A program made the position numbers and the translations under genes. Shown here piece after piece: positions 6,694 through 7,931 of a stretch of 7,931 bases of DNA. Location of the stretch: assembly GCA_937896015.1 (NCBI GenBank), contig CALBLR010000120.1, forward strand, positions 1-7,931. The letters are read 5' to 3'. Each line of letters starts with the position of its first letter. Within the stretch, counting starts at the first letter, position 1. This DNA is from an uncultured Prevotellaceae bacterium (GTDB lineage: Bacteria; Bacteroidota; Bacteroidia; Bacteroidales; Muribaculaceae). The notes under the pieces are model-generated. The model was not told the DNA's origin. It saw nothing but the letters and a program-made list of their open reading frames with translations, and did no database searches.

Positions 6694-6736
6694 CAAAAAA
6701 CTCTTTTGCGCCCATGCCGGCGATTGCAAAGCGCAC

Positions 6737-6774
6737 AAAAAAACGGTCCCGCGCCTTCGCCAGCGCAGAACCGT
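6737..6774 (-). terminator. Intrinsic terminator of gpmI
   Basis: On the minus strand, arms 6763-6774 and 6743-6754 pair over 12 positions (ten Watson-Crick and two G-U pairs) around an 8-nt loop, then run directly into a U-tract (6737-6743). The G-U pairs form only in the minus-strand RNA, which fits termination of gpmI transcripts. The stem begins 28 bases after the gpmI stop codon. Confidence 0.88.
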
Positions 6775-6801
6775 CACGATAAAACGAGTATATGAAATAG
6801 A

Positions 6802-7931
6802 TTATTGTTTGTTGATCAGTCCCTTGCCGGTCATGTCGGCAGGCTGAGGAAGATCCATGATTTGAAGAATTGACGGCGCCACATCGGCCAGGCGGCCGTT
6901 TTCCACGGTGGCCGTCTTGTTGGCGGTCACATACACAAAGGGCACGGGGTTGAGCGAGTGCGCTGTGTTTGGGGTGCCGTCGGCGTTGATTGCGTGGTCG
7001 GCGTTGCCGTGGTCGGCAATGATTATCACCTCATAGTCGGCTGCCTTGGCAGCCTCAACGGTGTCGCGCACGCAGTTGTCGATGGCCACTGCGGCCTTTT
7101 CGATTGCCTCATACACGCCGGTGTGGCCCACCATGTCGCCGTTGGCATAGTTCACCACAATGAAGTCGTATTTCTTTTCGCCGATGGCAGCCACCAGCTT
7201 GTCTTTCACCTCATAGGCACTCATCTCGGGCTTCAGATCGTAGGTTGCCACCTTTGGCGAGGGCACCAGTATGCGGTCTTCGCCTTCGAATGGCGCTTCG
7301 CGTCCGCCGTTGAAGAAGAACGTCACGTGGGCATACTTCTCGGTCTCGGCGATGTGCAGCTGGTGCAGACCCTTGTTCGACAGATATTCGGCCAGGGTGT
7401 CTTTCACATTCTCCTTCTTGAAGAGGATGTGAACGCCTGTGAACGACGAGTCGTAGGGGGTCATGCAGTAGAATTGCAGGTCCTTGATGGTGTGCATTCC
7501 CTGCTCGGGTATGTCGTGCTGCGTCAGGGCAATGGTCATCTCCTTTGCGCGGTCGTTGCGGTAGTTGAAGAAAATCACCACGTCGCCTTCCTTGATGCGG
7601 CCGTCCACAGTGCTGTTCACAATGGGCTTGATGAACTCGTCGGTCACGCCCTCGTCATACGACTCCTGCACGGCCTGCACCATGTTGTCGCTCTTGCGGC
7701 CCACGCCGTTCACCAGCTGGTCGTAGGCCAGCTTCACGCGGTCCCAGTTTTTGTCGCGGTCCATGGCATAGTAGCGGCCTGTGATGGTGGCCACCACACC
7801 TGCGCTTTGCGCGCAGTGCTTCTCCACATCGGCAATGAAGCCCTTGCCGCTTTCGGGGTCGGTGTCGCGGCCGTCCATGAAGCAGTGCAGATACACGTCC
7901 TTCAGCCCGTATTCCTTGGCGATGTCGCACA
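6802..7931 (-). CDS. gpmI: 2,3-bisphosphoglycerate-independent phosphoglycerate mutase, 5' part missing
   Basis: Cytosolic Mn-dependent enzyme that interconverts 3- and 2-phosphoglycerate in glycolysis and gluconeogenesis. About 375 codons are visible, with the frame open at the right edge; the family is about 505-515 residues, so roughly 130 N-terminal residues, including the catalytic serine and the first metal ligands, lie outside. The GTG at 7894-7896 is an internal valine in [12 protein letters not shown], not a start. Counting from that valine: substrate-loop DGRD (8-11), the Arg-rich NYRNDR (111-116), [11 protein letters not shown] (190-200), metal-binding D254 and H258 in NGDMVGH, D295-H296 in ADHGN, and H313 in NTAHS. 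These match the phosphatase-domain ligands known from Geobacillus GpmI. No frameshift or missing key residue is seen in the visible part. It has its own terminator and appears independent of the downstream operon. Confidence 0.97.
   Translation of the reverse strand, partial: CDIAKEYGLKDVYLHCFMDGRDTDPESGKGFIADVEKHCAQSAGVVATITGRYYAMDRDKNWDRVKLAYDQLVNGVGRKSDNMVQAVQESYDEGVTDEFIKPIVNSTVDGRIKEGDVVIFFNYRNDRAKEMTIALTQHDIPEQGMHTIKDLQFYCMTPYDSSFTGVHILFKKENVKDTLAEYLSNKGLHQLHIAETEKYAHVTFFFNGGREAPFEGEDRILVPSPKVATYDLKPEMSAYEVKDKLVAAIGEKKYDFIVVNYANGDMVGHTGVYEAIEKAAVAIDNCVRDTVEAAKAADYEVIIIADHGNADHAINADGTPNTAHSLNPVPFVYVTANKTATVENGRLADVAPSILQIMDLPQPADMTGKGLINKQ

Noticed and set aside
6693..6740. Second hairpin after gpmI (6704-6711 with 6731-6740) followed by six U on the minus strand
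   Set aside because: The stem has only eight pairs, a two-base bulge and a 19-nt loop, and it overlaps the upstream half of the candidate promoter. The hairpin at 6737-6774 already explains termination.
7894..7896. GTG as a start codon for gpmI
   Set aside because: The frame continues upstream to the window edge with family-like sequence (IAKEYGLKD), and the conserved domain is already under way, so this codon is an internal valine.

Overview
The window looks like chromosome from a GC-rich member of the Bacteroidales, perhaps Muribaculaceae-like; the family-level call is a guess. Four things point there: a GH3/serine-hydrolase fusion of about 1000 residues, a lipoprotein with a DUF4369-like N-terminus and a TlpA thioredoxin domain, genes that start without a Shine-Dalgarno sequence, and a promoter-like site close to the Bacteroidetes TTG / TAnnTTTG pattern. 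I see no transposase, integrase, CRISPR array, tRNA or rRNA.

Layout, left to right. At 2-655 (+) is the C-terminal part of an unrecognised protein whose frame is open at the left edge. A 320-base convergent intergenic region (656-975) follows. It carries a perfect 24-bp inverted repeat, a second nested palindrome, and two minus-strand terminator-like hairpins. Three minus-strand genes then form a compact operon, transcribed from right to left: a UshA-like 5'-nucleotidase/UDP-sugar hydrolase (5103-6629), a periplasmic GH3 plus beta-lactamase-fold fusion (2058-5069), and a TlpA-like lipoprotein (976-2061). The first gap is 33 bases, and the second junction can be an ATGA overlap. A likely promoter lies at 6662-6693. 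Upstream, separated by a strong terminator (6737-6774), is the 3' three quarters of gpmI (6802-7931, minus), a glycolytic housekeeping gene.

How the genes may work together. All three operon products carry export signals. The fusion joins a NagZ-type beta-N-acetylglucosaminidase to a serine hydrolase of the fold used by Bacillus subtilis AmiE, so it may carry two consecutive muropeptide-trimming steps on one chain. The nucleotidase would dephosphorylate nucleotides or UDP-sugars in the periplasm. The thioredoxin-like lipoprotein could maintain thiols in that compartment, and the fusion protein has 13 cysteines. A periplasmic salvage operon is therefore a reasonable inference, but the sequence does not prove it. 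The most distinctive items are the cell-wall enzyme fusion, the cysteine in its expected Tyr-x-Asn/Asp motif, and the palindromic elements at 665-785.
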